From assembly GCA_009763385.1 (NCBI GenBank), contig CM019824.1, positions 32,928,446 to 32,992,445 on the forward strand: a DNA stretch of 64,000 nucleotides, read 5' to 3'. Below the pieces are notes generated by a model that was not told the DNA's origin, did no database searches, and saw only the letters and a program-made list of their open reading frames with translations. Shown here piece by piece: positions 1 to 12,430 of the stretch. Position 1 is the stretch's first letter; each line of letters begins with the position of its first letter. Source of the DNA: Coix lacryma-jobi var. lacryma-jobi (lineage: Eukaryota > Streptophyta > Magnoliopsida > Poales > Poaceae). A program made the translations under genes and the position numbers.

Positions 1-483
1 AAAACATTTTGGGCAAGGTTTGGTATAAGCTTAAAAACTGCAAACATTATTAAATTTTAAATTAATGAGTTTTAAGATATACAAGTCATATGTATATATT
101 TGTGTTCGAAACACTTGCAAAGCCTAATGAGTTTGAAAGATTTTAAGAAATATTCAAGAGCAAACTAGGGGTCAAAGATACCCGTAGACCTTTTAGGAAA
201 AAAGATACTCATCAAAAACCGTGCAAAACCGAATGTGACAATTATTTTTGATAAAAGGTAGTACTAAAGGATTTTTTCTTTGCCAAGTAATGTACTTTTC
301 GTCCAATTAACCAACAATATTGCACAAAGTTACAAATAACAAAAATTTAATTACATATAGAGAAAACCGTAACGCATGTAACTAACTGAAAACAATGAGA
401 GGTCTACTTGGCTATGAACAAATGTAAACACGGGTACAAAAACAAAGGATTTTAATACACCCCGTGTGCACAGGCGCAGAAAT
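1..483. repeat. R1 AT-rich repeat, unit A (left part outside window)
   Basis: This AT-rich block begins with an ATTTTGGGCAAGG-like motif and ends near TACACCCCGTGTGCACAGG. The same block recurs at about 2345-2790, 11140-11880, 16950-17350 and 46540-47240. In the two full-length RR copies it lies in the intron between coding exons 2 and 3, so I read it as decayed RR intron DNA. Similarity stops near 484, where LINE sequence begins. Confidence 0.8.
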
Positions 484-1198
484 AAACTCTGCTGTGTCAA
501 GTCACCCCGGCTTGCCCAACTCGGCCTCAGGCCTGCGGAGGCGCTTCTTGGCGAAGATATCGAAAAAAACAAGGATCCCCCTACCCCAAGAGCCAGCAGA
601 TTGTGCTCTCGTGCTTGTGCTCCATGTGCTCCTCCGCGACGCAGTCGTCGCATTGCTAGAATGACACCGGATTCTAATGGAGGAGGGGGCCTCACTCACT
701 GAGAACAAAGAAGAAAGTGATGCGGCTCTGGACCTTATTGGGGAAACAACCGACATCAACCAGCAGAGCCTTGAGGAGTACATCAGGCTATTCATCGAAT
801 CGACAGCGCTCCCTGACCACCATGTTCAGGCTCTGTCAGCGCTCTTCGGTTGGACTGCTCCTGTTGATGAGGTGGCTGAATGCTGATGCTCCCTCGCCCA
901 TGGTCATGTCTTTTCTGTGATAAATGAATCCATCCAAGATTGTTTGTTGGAACGTGCGCTAATTAAATTCTAGAGCACGTCAGGATACTGTAAGAACGTT
1001 GGTATCTTCTTGTCAGGTTGAGGTTGGTTGCCTCCAGGAAACAAAAATGGCAGGTCTTTCACAGGGTTGTATTCTTTCTTTGCTCGGATCTGATTTCCCC
1101 TACTGGGTGGAGCTGCCTTCCATTGGTGCAAGTGGGGGAATTTTGGTGGCTTGGCGTCATGGGGTGGGCCTGGCTGGTGCCACACGAATTGAGAACTG
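484..1198 (+). pseudogene. LINE fragment: end of ORF1-like region and start of endonuclease
   Basis: The first half, in more than one frame, encodes a basic motif resembling RRSRRIA, then EYIRLFIESTALPDHHVQAL and SALFGW. That pattern is common at the end of the first open region of grass LINEs. From about 938 a second frame reads KIVCWNVR, then a stop where a Gly is usual, then VGCLQETKM and, after a short gap, GASGGILVAWR. These are the N-terminal motifs of the LINE apurinic endonuclease. The fragment lacks reverse transcriptase and a poly(A) tail and is cut off where copia-like sequence starts near 1199. It interrupts RR unit A. Family assignment is from motif recognition only. Confidence 0.7.
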
Positions 1199-1420
1199 AT
1201 AGATATGTATATTAGGCAACTGTATATTAGGCAAGTCACATTAGGCAAGTGTATATTAGGCAAGTCACATTAGGCAAGTCTATATTTAGTGTGATTAGCA
1301 CCTGCCATGTATTACATGTACACTCAGCTATATTGGCCCTATATATGAAGGTCACCCCCCACGTTATTGGGAGTGTGGTGTTTACCCTAATCTCTCTGTT
1401 ATTCTACGTGGTATCATAGA
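1199..1420 (+). mobile_element. Ty1-copia LTR 3' remnant with primer-binding site
   Basis: From 1208 to about 1290 short units built on TATATTAGGCAAGT repeat in tandem. The stretch ending at about 1408 is followed by TGGTATCATAGA, which resembles the initiator-Met tRNA primer-binding site of copia elements. A decayed copia gag follows directly. The left end of the LTR is missing. Confidence 0.6.
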
Positions 1421-1945
1421 CTGTGATCAATTAGATCCTAGGCCTTCAGCTTCCATCTCTTTCCCTCTCCACCTCTCCCGGCGGCTGTCATCCAACGCCG
1501 TCGTCCACCTCCGGCTGTGTGTCGCTCCTCCCTGTGCCTGTAGCCGCTCGCGATGCTTGACAACGCCGACGCTGCCGCGACCCTTGCCCCGTCGCAAGCT
1601 GTCGTCGTCCACCCCTACACCACCGTCAATGTGAAGACCCACATTCCGGTGACCCTGGAGATGAACAATCCCAATTTCACCAAGTGAGCTTCTTTCTTCA
1701 AGGCCTTGTGTGGGAAATTCAGTCTTCGCCCCCACATCGACGGACTTGCTCCTCCTCCCGCTAATGATCCATCGTTGGACATTGCCGAGTGCACTGTCCG
1801 TGGTTGGATCTTGAGTACTTTCGATGTCTCAGTTCTTGACCTTGCCATCACCAACGAGAACCAGTCCGCCCGCGAGCTGTGGGTGTTGATTGAAGGCCTC
1901 TTCCGCTCCAATCGCGCACCCCAGGCTGTTTTTCTGCTCATCTAG
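1421..1945 (+). pseudogene. Truncated Ty1-copia gag (UBN2-type)
   Basis: Translation from about 1554 reads through an alanine-rich start and VNVKTHIPVTLEMNNPNFTK, then hits a stop at a position where Trp is usual. It resumes as FFKALCGKFSLRPHID and continues to SARELWVLIEGLF. This is the N-terminal half of a copia gag polyprotein. The zinc knuckle and all of pol are absent. At about 1946 the sequence switches to the RR unit A leader, so only the 5' part of the element remains. Confidence 0.75.
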
Positions 1946-2343
1946 CTCCATCACTTGGTGTGTACCAACCTAGCTTATAAACACTTCATGACAAAGGTTG
2001 GTACACTTAGGTCTCATCAATTATCCAAAATCAAACAAATACTTTCAATAGAGGAAAATGCGAAAGGTAGGTGAATTTTGGGTGAAGAGCAACACAACAA
2101 GTGCGAGGGAAGGGGGATTTATAGCAGGAGCAAGGGGGAATGGGGGAGAAGCGGGCATCAGAATGCAGGCAGATGCAAAGATGGAAGGTGTTCATACTTG
2201 TGATGTGGAATTTCCCTAACATTAATTCCTGCCTACCGTTACCCTGTGCTTCAACCATCAGCCTTGCTGGCTTTGCTCGTCGCTTGTGTGTTGTGGCTGG
2301 CTTTAGTTTCTTGATGGATGGAAAACTAGCCAAACCACTCTAG
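1946..2343 (-). promoter_or_regulatory. RR unit A leader and promoter relic
   Basis: The stretch to about 2049 matches the 5' tip of the solo LTR found complete at 14646-16648, including the tip ACTTTCA followed by an ATAGA target-site-like pentamer. The rest matches the RR leader and promoter at 16649-16945 and 50400-50700. A minus-strand TATAAAT lies at 2117-2123. It joins R1 of unit B at 2345 through CTAGAATCATTTTGGGC, a junction also seen at 16945. The matching exons to its left have been replaced by LINE and copia DNA. Confidence 0.7.
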
Positions 2344-2344
2344 A

Positions 2345-2790
2345 ATCATTTTGGGCAAGGTCAGGTAAAAGCTTATAAGCTATAAACATTATTAACTTTT
2401 AAGTTAATGAGTTTTAAGATATATAAGTTATGGGTGTATATTTATGTTCAAAACAATTGCAAAGCCTAATGAATTTGAAAGATTTTAAGAAATATTTGAG
2501 AAGAATTTAGTGGTCAAAGATACACATGAACCTTTTAGAAAAAAAGATACACATCAGAAACTATGCAAAATCAAAGGTAACAATTATTTTTCTTTGCAAA
2601 ATAATTTACTTTTCGTCCAATGAACCAATAGTAACACATAAAACTACAAATAGCAAAATTTAATTACATATAAGGAGAATCACATCACATGTAACTAAAA
2701 CTGAAAACAATGAGGTCGACTTGGCTAAGAACAAATGTAACACACACAAGTACAAAAAAAACAAAGGACTCTACTACAGCCCTTCTTCCT
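2345..2790. repeat. R1 AT-rich repeat, unit B
   Basis: Second copy of the R1 block. At about 2545, where units C and E carry a 265-bp MITE, this copy reads straight through, so it is an empty site. It leads into the minisatellite of the same unit. Confidence 0.8.
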
Positions 2791-2869
2791 CGTGCATGCC
2801 TTCTGTTCTTCTTCGTGGACTCCCCTACCGCTTCCTGGCCTCCCACTCCGGCGACGTCCACATCGCCTC

Positions 2870-3300
2870 TATCGCTGCTCTCGACCATGGCCAACCCTAA
2901 CATGAGCTTCTTTTCTAGATAAGGCACACATGCCCCCACCTCCGGCACCATAATCCACCGTCGCCATGCTAATCCCAAGGTTCTCCTCTAGATCCTGTGC
3001 AAGTGCCCCATCTCCATCACCTCCCAGGCTCCAGCTGCGTGCTCCCGCCTCCGCTGCTGCCATCCACCGCTGTCATGCTTGTCCCATGGTTCTCCTCCAG
3101 ATACGGCATAAATACCCCCATCTCCAGCACCTTCGATGCTCTAGCAGCGCACCTTTACCCGCACCACTACCATCCACCGCCGCCAAGCTAATCCAAGGGT
3201 TCTCCTCTAGATCCAATGCGAGTGACCCTGCATCCAACACCTCCCACACTATGGCAGCACGTCGTCACCTCCTCCTCCACCATGCATAGCTTTTTAAGCT
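2870..3300. repeat. C-rich minisatellite, unit B
   Basis: Degenerate tandem copies of roughly 70-90 bp centred on AATCCCAAGGTTCTCC and followed by a CCCCCACCTCC-like tract. Homologous arrays occur at about 12040-12430, 27260-27570 and 47420-47790. The Ser/Pro-rich open frames through it differ between copies and are not credible proteins. Confidence 0.75.
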
Positions 3301-3960
3301 AATCCAAAGCTTCTCCTCTTCTTCTTCGATGGACGTTGCCACCACTGGCACCACCCAACCGGCCTTTGTCATTGCCTGGTGGGTAGCACCCCCGCTATCC
3401 CACCCTCCACAGCCATCTCGGGCACAACCATTGTCGGTCTGGCATCCTCCCCAAAAACTTCTTTCTAAGCCTGGAGAACATGGAAATCATCAAAACCATA
3501 AACCCTAACATCAGGGCCTTCTTTTCCGGTGACGGCTGCAGCAAATGAATTCATCTTGACACCTGCGCATCAGAGCACCCAAACTGAAATCCATGGAGAA
3601 CATTGGACATCACAGACGACGTGCATGCCAGCTCCACTATACTTAGGAATTAGGAACTTAGGGTGACATGCAAAACTAGAACACAAACGATAACACAGTT
3701 ATTGGCTTGATTGTATCCGAGCACATGCACCCAAAGAATCGAAGATTTATGATTGACATATGTACCATTTATTGATATCCTACCCAAACATTCATAACCA
3801 ACGACTCTACGAATATCGTGAGTTATAAGCAATCTATTCAATGCATCTATGCAGAACAACATACAAAAACGGGAGTACTACCAATTCTGATGATTGTTGT
3901 TCTCTACACGATTAGAAGAATGCCATGCATAGAAATGGGAAAATGAGTTTGTGAAAGGGG
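3300..3960. other. RR unit B, intron 2 remnant
   Basis: This stretch aligns by eye with about 13400-14075 in the pseudogene copy. It includes the ATGGACGTTGCCACCA segment and a motif near TTTATTGATATCCTACCC. It holds no coding exon and is best read as decayed RR intron DNA. Confidence 0.6.
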
Positions 3961-3969
3961 CAGCTAGAC

Positions 3970-4369
3970 TGATGACTAGGAGATCCATCTGTAGGCCAAT
4001 GAGCTCGAGGAGATTGAAGCTATCCATTTTGGGCATGATGACATCGTCGATCACCAAGTCAAATTGGTTCCCATCCTTCCTCTCCCGGAGCATGTCCAAT
4101 GTTGTCTGGCCATTCGTCACCAATATTGTTGTCGCACCACTAGAATTTCAAACGCATAAACAAAATCACCCCCGAATAATTCATCAATCGTCTAGCCTAA
4201 ATTGTATGGCAACAAAATCAGAGGGAAATAAGGGATGGCTAAGAAGGCAAGAACACACATCGTTGTAGGTGCAATATCTTCAACTGCCTCTATAGGACCT
4301 TGAGGCAGACGTGGTCATCATCGACAGCAAACAAGCCCAGCCCCGCTAGGATGGTATCCGTGGCCATCT
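3970..4369 (-). pseudogene. Type-B response regulator fragment, unit B (receiver exons 1-2)
   Basis: The exon 1 equivalent (about 4369 to 4270) begins MATDTILAGLGLFAVDDDHV and keeps the Asp triad of a receiver domain, but has a TAG where the intact gene has Glu26. It also has an extra base before the exon end, and its donor reads AT instead of GT. The exon 2 equivalent (about 4128 to 3970) reads MVTNGQTTLDMLRERKDGNQ and then FDLVIDDVIMPKMDSF. The phosphoacceptor Asp is still present, but the conserved Gly after MD has become Ser. Exons 3 to 6 are absent from this unit. It cannot encode a working regulator. Confidence 0.85.
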
Positions 4370-4527
4370 CTTCCCCTATATCCAAAATGCACATGATCAT
4401 TTTTGAGAAATTAGCCGCCAACCACCAAATCCCCACAAGGAACATGAGAAGACTCGAAGTTTTTTACCCGCTGCAATGTCTTCCATTGGCATCCAACAAC
4501 CTTCGGTGAGCAAGCAACAAAGACAGA

Positions 4528-5816
4528 TGAATGGTCCTAAATGACTAGTGGGGTGAATAGCCTAATTAAAAATTCTGCAATGCACTAAAATAATTGTTAG
4601 CAACACAAATAGTGGAGCTTTTGGCACTAGTCTACACGAGTGTTGCAAGCCACCTAAGCCAACAATTTCTAGTCCTAATATGGCATGACAGACAACAAGC
4701 TACAGAGCTGCACAAGATAAAAGCAACTACACAAAACGCTAGCAAACTAAACAAACTACTAGGTCAAGCACAAAGTAAATACGATATGAAATGAGCTAGG
4801 GATGAGAGGGTTTCACCATGCCTTTGGGATCGCCAATGAGCAGGTAGTCACTAGTGAATACCAAGAGTGAAGCCAATAACCAAATAGCCAATAGAAGAAC
4901 CAATCTCTAAGATGATCCAATCAAGCATAATCAACATAGGGGAGACGCCGATTTTTATCCCAAGAACATGCTTGTTGACACGCTAGTCCCCGTCTCGACC
5001 AACACATGGTGGTTCCATGGTTAATCAACACCAAACCGCAGAGCTCCTCACTAGAGTGCCACAAGAACGGGCCACAAGCTAAGTGAGGAAGTTCAATGAT
5101 ACGAGCAATCCACTAAAGGTGTCTTTCGGTACTCCACAGAGGATGAGACCCAATGATCTCTCACAACCACGATCCGGTGGTGGCCAAGAAAAATTACAAA
5201 CTATTGCCAACTCCATGAAGTTGCTCCAAGCTATCTAGGCACCGAAAAGTGCCAAGACTTACAAGAAAACCACAATCAATGTGAAGAACTAGTGCCACTA
5301 GACGCTGTCTCACAAAGCAATGGGCTAGAATCAATCAATCTCACTTTGAGTATGCAAATCAAGTCAAGGAGATGAGTGGAGAGGCTTAGGTTAGTTCACA
5401 AAGATGTATCACTGATCAAAATGTGTAAGAGAGGCAGCCTAAGGAAACCCAACGCCTATTTATAAGCCCAAAGCCACGCACTAGTCGTTTCAACCTTCAT
5501 AGGGTGTCCGGACCCAGGGTCCAGACCCTAGTTTTGACCGATCCAAACCATCCTCCAAGCCTCGAACACGCCCAACCCACCAGCCGCCACACGTTTCATT
5601 CAAAGGAGAGAGTCGTTATCGCTCCAATGGTACTCCATTGCGCGCATCACACATCGTTCATACTGTCGCAATAGTGCTCGATCCAGACCAATAGGGGATC
5701 CAGATCCAGCGTTATGTAGAGAGCTCCTAGAACACCAATTTGCATCCAGGCCCGGTCCTGAGCCTCCATCCAGACGAAGCCTCTAGGTCTGGATGAGTTC
5801 GCTCCTTTGCTCGTGC
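4528..5816 (-). mobile_element. Truncated Sirevirus-like LTR in RR unit B
   Basis: This matches the solo LTR at 14646-16648 base for base over long stretches and sits at the same site, after the pentamer ACAGA (4523-4527). Similarity to the 14646 copy ends at 5816, equivalent to 15941, where a CACTA-type end begins. The insertion therefore predates the duplication that made these units. Confidence 0.85.
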
Positions 5817-6684
5817 ATAGCCTCACATGCGATGATATACGGAGATCTTAGGGTTTCAACCATCTTGCGCCACCACTTGCTCCAAATATTCCCAAATTTT
5901 TTTCATAGCCTCTACATGCCATGTCAAGGTCACCCGTCCATTTTCATGATTTTCCGACTTCATTTGTATTTTTAATAATTTTAAATCCAATCTCACGCAA
6001 CTTGGTCGCCGTGTCTCGTGCTCGAGACGGTCGAGTTTCCGCGCCTGTCCCTGGATACAGCGTCAAAATAGCCTCGGAAGAATGAATACCATTTTTTGAA
6101 GCGCTGAGTTTCATTATTTCATGCACCTGCAGTTCAAAGGTGCGTCCCGCGGAAAAAATCAACAAATTAAAGAAAACACGCAAAATATAGCAAGAAGTAT
6201 GGAAAAAACTCCAAATTTGAAATCTTGGCTTGTGGTACTGTATCAAGGCCATAGAAAAAATTGGGAGCACAAAAATAAAAAAAAATATATATTCTTTGCC
6301 GAGAGCTTCCTAAAGCCCTCGGCATAGAGCACCTATGCCGAGAGCCAGGGCCACGGCTCTCGGCAAAGAATTTTTTTAAAAAAATACAGGCCTTTGCCGA
6401 GAGCCTAACAGAGGGCTCTCGGCAAAGGTAATGGCGCAAGGGAAGCCGTTCGCGAGGGTTTCGTTTACCGGGGTGTATTCTATGCCGAGGGCTCGGCTCT
6501 CGGCATAGGCGCTCTTTGCCGAGAGCCAGACTTTGCCGAAAGTCGGGCCCTCGGCATAGGAATCTTTGCCGAGTTTCTTATTGTGCCGAGGGTTGGCTCT
6601 CGGCAAAGAGCTCTTTGCCGAGCGCCCGTGTTTTAGCCCTCGGCAAAGAACCGGACGCTTGGCAAAGAGCCTGCTCCGGTAGTG
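5817..6684. mobile_element. Right-hand end of a truncated CACTA transposon
   Basis: From about 6290 the sequence is packed with direct and inverted CTTTGCCGAGAGC/GCTCTCGGCAAAG motifs, the subterminal repeats of a grass CACTA family. It ends CTCCGGTAGTG at 6684, the complement of a CACTACCGGAG terminus. The next bases are ATA, and the paralogous site near 29130 is unoccupied. No opposite CACTA end is visible: the left side abuts the truncated LTR at 5816. No transposase is present. Confidence 0.75.
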
Positions 6685-8156
6685 ATATAAGTACTGTCAT
6701 TTTATAAGTAAATGGAAACAATCTATAAACACAAGTTATAGGAGAACGATGTTTGAAAACTGAGAGAAGCCTGACCATCTTCAATTGCCGTAATCGTATC
6801 TGCTGATGCATGATGATGAACAGGTTTACTCGTTTTCACTCTAACATTGAGTTTCCATCTAAATCTAGAGAAAATAATAATCAGCTTCTGGTACCAATTC
6901 GCACTAGTAGGAAGTGCAGCACTCCTTGTCCTTTTACTAGGAGCTAAACAAATCTGCACTAATACTCCTTTCCAATCATTGTTCACTCACTGGTATGTAG
7001 ACAAGAAAATTAAACTTCTAAAGCTGCTGGTGTCATCTAAGACTTCAGACCACACAAGGCAAAACTAAAGCTACCTCAGCGAGTTACTCCCCAATCCAAA
7101 CGGATTGAGGGAGATTTTGACTTGTAGATGATAAAATCCCCATAATCCTCTCAGATCGGGGATTAACCGAACATACACTGGACAATATGAAGCAAACTAC
7201 ACGCTGATTGTCTGCGGCCCTACTACTGTTGTGCTGAAAACCATACATACAAAAAAATAAGTGTAGATTAGAGGAGCAATTCCATTATGGGAGTATAGGG
7301 AATTGAAGGGATGCAGTCGGACAGATTTAAGGCTTGCTGACACAACTAGAGAAATTTATAAACCGACCGTGCTCTTTGTAAAATAAATCCATATGAAAAC
7401 AAAACAATTAACATTCTACAATTTTACCCATATATATGCTAGTAAAGGAGACAAGAAGTGTTGAGATGACAGGGATGAGTGTAGGTCACTACCATCAGGA
7501 TATGATACAAACTCCATGAGGAAGCGCCATTGGTGTTGAAGTCAGGTAGATCAAACATTGTTTGCGTTTTTGTATAAAAAAATAAAACAAAAATGACATT
7601 TACTTTCTTATACACAAGACTATCAACAGAGGCATATGAATCATGAATTATTGAAGGTTCCTTCATGTCCTGCACTGCTTTCATTTGGCTCGAAATATAG
7701 TAATTAACAATGGAACTATTATCACACTTATTTTGTCTAGTGTTCCATACTAAAAGATCGGGGCTATCAATGTAATTCAAGAAATAGCAGCATTTCATTA
7801 ATTCAAAAATAGATGAAATACAACATTTCAAATAGTTCATGAAAATCATACCACTGGATAGCTAACATATACATGAAAACTTGATCTATCTGACATAACT
7901 TTGTCTACAATCACAACTTAATAAAAGACCCCCAAGAGGGGCTAGGTTGTTTTATATCAAAATAAAAATAACCACCAAAATTCAAGCCGATGAGGAACAC
8001 ATAGGTCCAGGGTTGGCAGGGGTGGCAAATCCACACCTCCCGCCAAACTTAACACCACACGTTAAAAGCTACATCTGGTAAATTTGCACATACAACATGA
8101 AAGAACCATGAATTGGTCAGCAGCTAGGCGATGCAGAAACACCTCTCTTCTAGAGT
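6685..8156. other. 3' flank of RR pseudogene copy C
   Basis: This non-coding stretch is nearly the same as 29130-29295, 34077-34307 and 42425-43509 together, so it is the empty-site version of the flank that two CACTA elements opened in the intact copy. The empty sites are ATTGAGTTTCC at 6847 and CTACCTCAGCG at 7071-7081. Open frames shared by both copies, such as the minus-strand frame near 7439-7849, are conserved only as far as the DNA is. I recognise no protein in it. Confidence 0.75.
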
Positions 8157-11139
8157 CAAGGGGAAAATTCCCAATCCCTGTTGATGAAATCCTGCTAAAA
8201 GAAAACAAGTTAATATAGATACACATCATATAAGTAGTAGTCATCAATTCTACATGCAAAGCCTTAGCCTAGCCAGAGTAAATTAAAAATAAAATGGCAA
8301 TTTAACACATCTTATGGTCGAATTATGCATGAATAAGCATGATGAATCTGAGCAATGCGCTGAGTACTAACAACTAGGAGTATTTTTTATTTAACAACTA
8401 GAAGTAATTGAACCAACATTAGTTAGGTAAATTCCTCATGTGTTAATTTCCTTTTGCACAAAAAAAAGCAAAATGGGGTAACAATAAAAATCAGGACAGA
8501 GATAGATTTTATGCATAAAAAGGAGGGGAAAGGATCTTACTTGATTAATCAAGGAAGCAAGCAAATCATCCAAGTCATCAGTTTCTGTATTTTGTGCCTC
8601 ACTTGTTCCGATGAGGAATTCATTGATGTTATTCACTTGGTCACTAACTGCATGCTGATTAACAGTGCTGCCTACATGGAGGTTGTCACTTGCACCACCG
8701 CCATTCAGCTCTGGTGCTTGAAGAACTAGCCAAAGCAGAATTGCCAATCGGTGTCGCTGTAGAGTGTGTGTTGTTTCCCAAACTGAATGTTGTCTCCTGA
8801 TCTCTAAAATCTACCATTTGTACGGTGTTCCCCATGATTCCTGCAATTTTCTTCTGATACTCATTTCCGAAAGTTGGAATTTGTCCAGAGGAGCCTGCAA
8901 ATCTTGACAACTGGTTGATATTGAAAATGTTACGCTGCAAAGGATCTTCAGACGCTCCAACATTATGATCATGATCAGAAAACCTTGACGGCACTACAAC
9001 TTTACAGGAGTTGCTAGGTCCTGCAATTTGGTGAACTTCACTGGCAACCTTGTTAAATTGGCCAGCAGAACATGATTGAAGTTGAACCGAAGGCTTGTTC
9101 ACTAAGTGAGGAGACTGCAATGTTAAATGACCAGAAGGAGCCAACATCTCATCATCTGGTATGTCTTCGAAAGGAATACCTCTGCTTGACCCCAAAATCT
9201 TGTTACGCAATATGCTTGCATAGGAGCTGCAGGAACGAGACGAAGAAAAGGGCATGTTCGAGGTCAATGGTGGACTGTCATTTGAAATATTTGCAAATGA
9301 ACTCCCAGAAATGTCAACAGAGAAAGGTTTGCTTGTGTTCAACATCACACCATTTGAACTATTTGCCAAGGAGCTATTAGAAGGATCAGAACGGAAGCAC
9401 TGGCTTGCACCTGGCAGCGCACCACTCGATACAGGTGTGTAGGACCTGCCAGAAGATATTAATCTGCTGATATCCTGCATTGGCGTAGGCACAACATCTT
9501 TGGACAGGTTGACACTATGGCCAACTGGTTCCATGTTTGACTGAAGAATGCCCCGGGAGTTCATGGCCTGAACTGACTCTGTGGGCAGTGAAGGTACTGT
9601 TCCAATTGCAGATGAGGAATTCATCTTTGCAAAATGGTTGCTTGAGCTTGGAGAGCCAATGAAGGATGGGACATTCATGTTTCTCCACAATGCTTCAGTT
9701 TCATCAGCAAATGGATTAGAATTCCTCAGTGTGCCCTCGCTGAGCTTTCTGAGGTAGATTCGGTACTTCTGAAATCACAAAAAAAGACAAGTACACTTTT
9801 TAAGGAAAAAATGATAAAGCCATAAAATGATTGAAGTGGGCTCTTAATATTGGGGTGAAACAAAAGAAATTCAGAAAAGAGAAAACTATCCCAGAAGTAC
9901 TAATGTATATAACATATCAAACTCAATACATCTGTGTACGCACTATAGCTTCGTGTGTGGTAGACACACGTTCCGATTGAATTGTTAAGTGTTAGACACA
10001 CAAATTCCATTGACATGAACACAATATTTAATTTGAGATGGAAATTGTGTAGAAACAAGTTTTATCCAAATGCCTTTAACAATAATATAGTGGATGGGAA
10101 CACAAGCATAGCAATTAAGCATAAGAGTAGAAACCAACCCTGCAGATGACTAGCGACATTATCTCTAGTAAGGCCTTCCACATCCATGGCTTCTAATATA
10201 TTCATAGAAATAGCCCCTGCATTTACAGCAACAAAATAATTTCTAAGAGAAGCAGATTTAACAAAAGATATTTATTGATAGATGAAGCCATGAAATGTGA
10301 GAACTTACTGTCCATTCCAATCTGATGGATAACTTGTACAAATTTCTGGTGTAGTTGACCACACCACTGGACCCTTTGCTTCTTCTGGGTTGATGTGTTC
10401 TCGTCCTTATCAGCAACATCCACAACCTTTTTGTTTTTTCTTGAATATTTCTTAGTGTGGTTTGCTCCAACCTTCTCAACTTTATCACTGTTCCGTGGAT
10501 CAATCTTTCTATTCTTCACCACATGTGTCCATATGCCTCTAAGCTGTTCGAGGTGAACTGGCTTAACCATATAGTCACAGGCTCCATGCTTTATCCCTTC
10601 CATTATAGTTTCTGTCTCACTGATAGCACTGCATGACATAAGGCAAATAAGTGAATTATGATATGCAGAAGTCAACAAGATCAGTAGACTAAACATTGAA
10701 TGATCTAGTGGCCTTCATGTTCAGTTGACGCACATTTTTGAAATTTCGTTTTCTTTAGACATTACATGTGTCATTTACATTCATTTTTAAGCAAATGTGT
10801 CGTATACATAGTAAATGCAACCCTATATTATTTTCACTTATGTTGTTTGTGGTCTGAATGCAGTAAGGAGACATACTGCCAAACCCCGCCCAATAGGCCT
10901 GGTTGACTACCGATGACACTTTAGTCATGATTAGAAGGAGCAACTAGTTTGAATCATATGACAGTATATTTTTTCCCCTCTTAGATGGAAGAAAAATTAA
11001 GAAAAATATGGTTTAGACAATAAATCTACTCCAAGACCAATTCAACAAAGGTAAGAGTGCTTACTGCATCAGCATAGTATATTAAAAACCATTCAATTCT
11101 AAAAGAAAGGTGCTCTCGCTGGTCACAAAAACATATCAT

Positions 11140-11880
11140 TTTGGGCAGGTTTGGTATAACCTTAAAAAATACAAACATTATTAAATTTTAAATTAATGAG
11201 TTTTAAGATATATAAGTTATATTTATATATTTGTGTTCGAAACACTTGCAAAGCCTAATGAATTTGGAAGATTTTAAGAAATATTCTAGAGCAAATTAGG
11301 GGTCAAAGATACACAAAGAACTTTTAGGAAAAAAGGTACTCATAAAAGTTAACGTATGCTATGAAAACCAGTCTCCTGTGCAAACTATAGAAACTCTTAT
11401 CAAGACCACAGAAATCTAATCCGATGGTGAGTTATTTTAGCACTTAAACCCCTCCACTCATTTCATCCTAATCCAAACAGACGTGGGCACAGTGGGGGAT
11501 TTAAGTGCTAAAATAACCCACCTTCACATCCCACCATCGGATTAGATTCTTGTGGTCTTGATTAGAGTTTCTATAGTTTGCATAGGAGACTGGTTTTCAT
11601 AGCATACGTTCCCCTCATAAAAACCATACAAAATCAAATGTGACAATTATTTTTAGTAAAAGGTAGGACTAATGGATGTTATTTTTCTTTGCGAAGTAAT
11701 TTACTTTCCATCCAATGAACCAATAATAATGCACAAAGTTACAAACAACAAAAAAATAATTACATATAGGAAAAAACGTAACACATGTAACTAAAATTGA
11801 AAATAATAAGAGGTCGACTTGGCTATGAACAAATGTAACACACACATCTACAAAAACAAAGGATTTTAATACACCCCGTG
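11140..11880. repeat. R1 AT-rich repeat, unit C, split by a MITE
   Basis: R1 begins ATCATTTTGGGCAGG after TGGTCACAAAAACAT, a junction shared with the intact copy near 46530 but not with units B and D. It is interrupted by the MITE at 11348-11613. It lies in the intron between RR coding exons 2 and 3. Confidence 0.8.
11348..11613. mobile_element. Mutator-like foldback MITE (266 bp)
   Basis: The two ends are long inverted repeats of about 80 bp built on AACGTATGCTATGAAAACC. The 9-bp direct repeat CTCATAAAA flanks it at 11339-11347 and 11614-11622, as expected for a Mutator-type element. The same insertion is at 46749-47012. R1 copies at about 210, 2545 and 17150 are empty. There is no coding capacity. 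Confidence 0.85.
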
Positions 11881-12039
11881 TGCACAGGCGCAGAAAGAAG
11901 CTCTGGCCGCATGCCTCGTCCTTTTGCCCAAACATGTCCTTTTTCCTCGTGTGTGCCTTCTCTTCTTCCTTTCGTGCTCCCCTGCCGCCTCCTCACCCCA
12001 CCCGACTCTGATCCAGTGACGTCCACGTCACCTCCACCG

Positions 12040-12430
12040 CCGCTCTCTACCACGACCAACCCTAACCTAAGCTCCTCCTCTAGATTTGGCATGAGTGCCC
12101 TTGCCTCCGCCACTACAGCGACACTAATCACAATACCCAAGGTTCTCCAAATCCGGCGCACATGCCCCCGCCTCCGCCACCATGCCGTGCTAATCCCAAG
12201 GTTATCCTCCAGATTTGCCGTGAGTGTCCCCGCCTCTACCACTTTGCAGGCTCCGGCAGCGCGCCACCGCCTCTGCCATTGTCATCCACCGCACCATGCT
12301 AATCCCAAGGTTCTCCTCTAGATTCAGCACAAGTACCCCCACCTCCAACTACTCCAAGGCTCTGGTTGCACGCTGCCACCACCATCCACAACCACCATTC
12401 TAATCCCAAGTTTCTCCCCTTCTTCTCCAA
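12040..12430. repeat. C-rich minisatellite, unit C
   Basis: Degenerate tandem array around AATCCCAAGGTTCTCC and TCTAGATTYGGC, homologous to the arrays in units B, D and E. It lies within the long RR intron. Confidence 0.75.

Noticed and set aside
6847..7068. Hydrophobic plus-strand ORF, with a partner at 34058-34297
   Set aside because: The partner's start lies in the CACTA end, and the frame has no recognisable family. It is flank DNA.
7439..7849. 136-residue minus-strand ORF in the RR 3' flank, with a partner at 42850
   Set aside because: Shared only because the DNA is duplicated; ends differ, no domain, AT-rich composition.
11878..12321. Ser/Pro-rich ORFs over the minisatellites (also 2966, 27386 and 47284)
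   Set aside because: Frames follow a C-rich tandem repeat, differ between units and lie in an RR intron.
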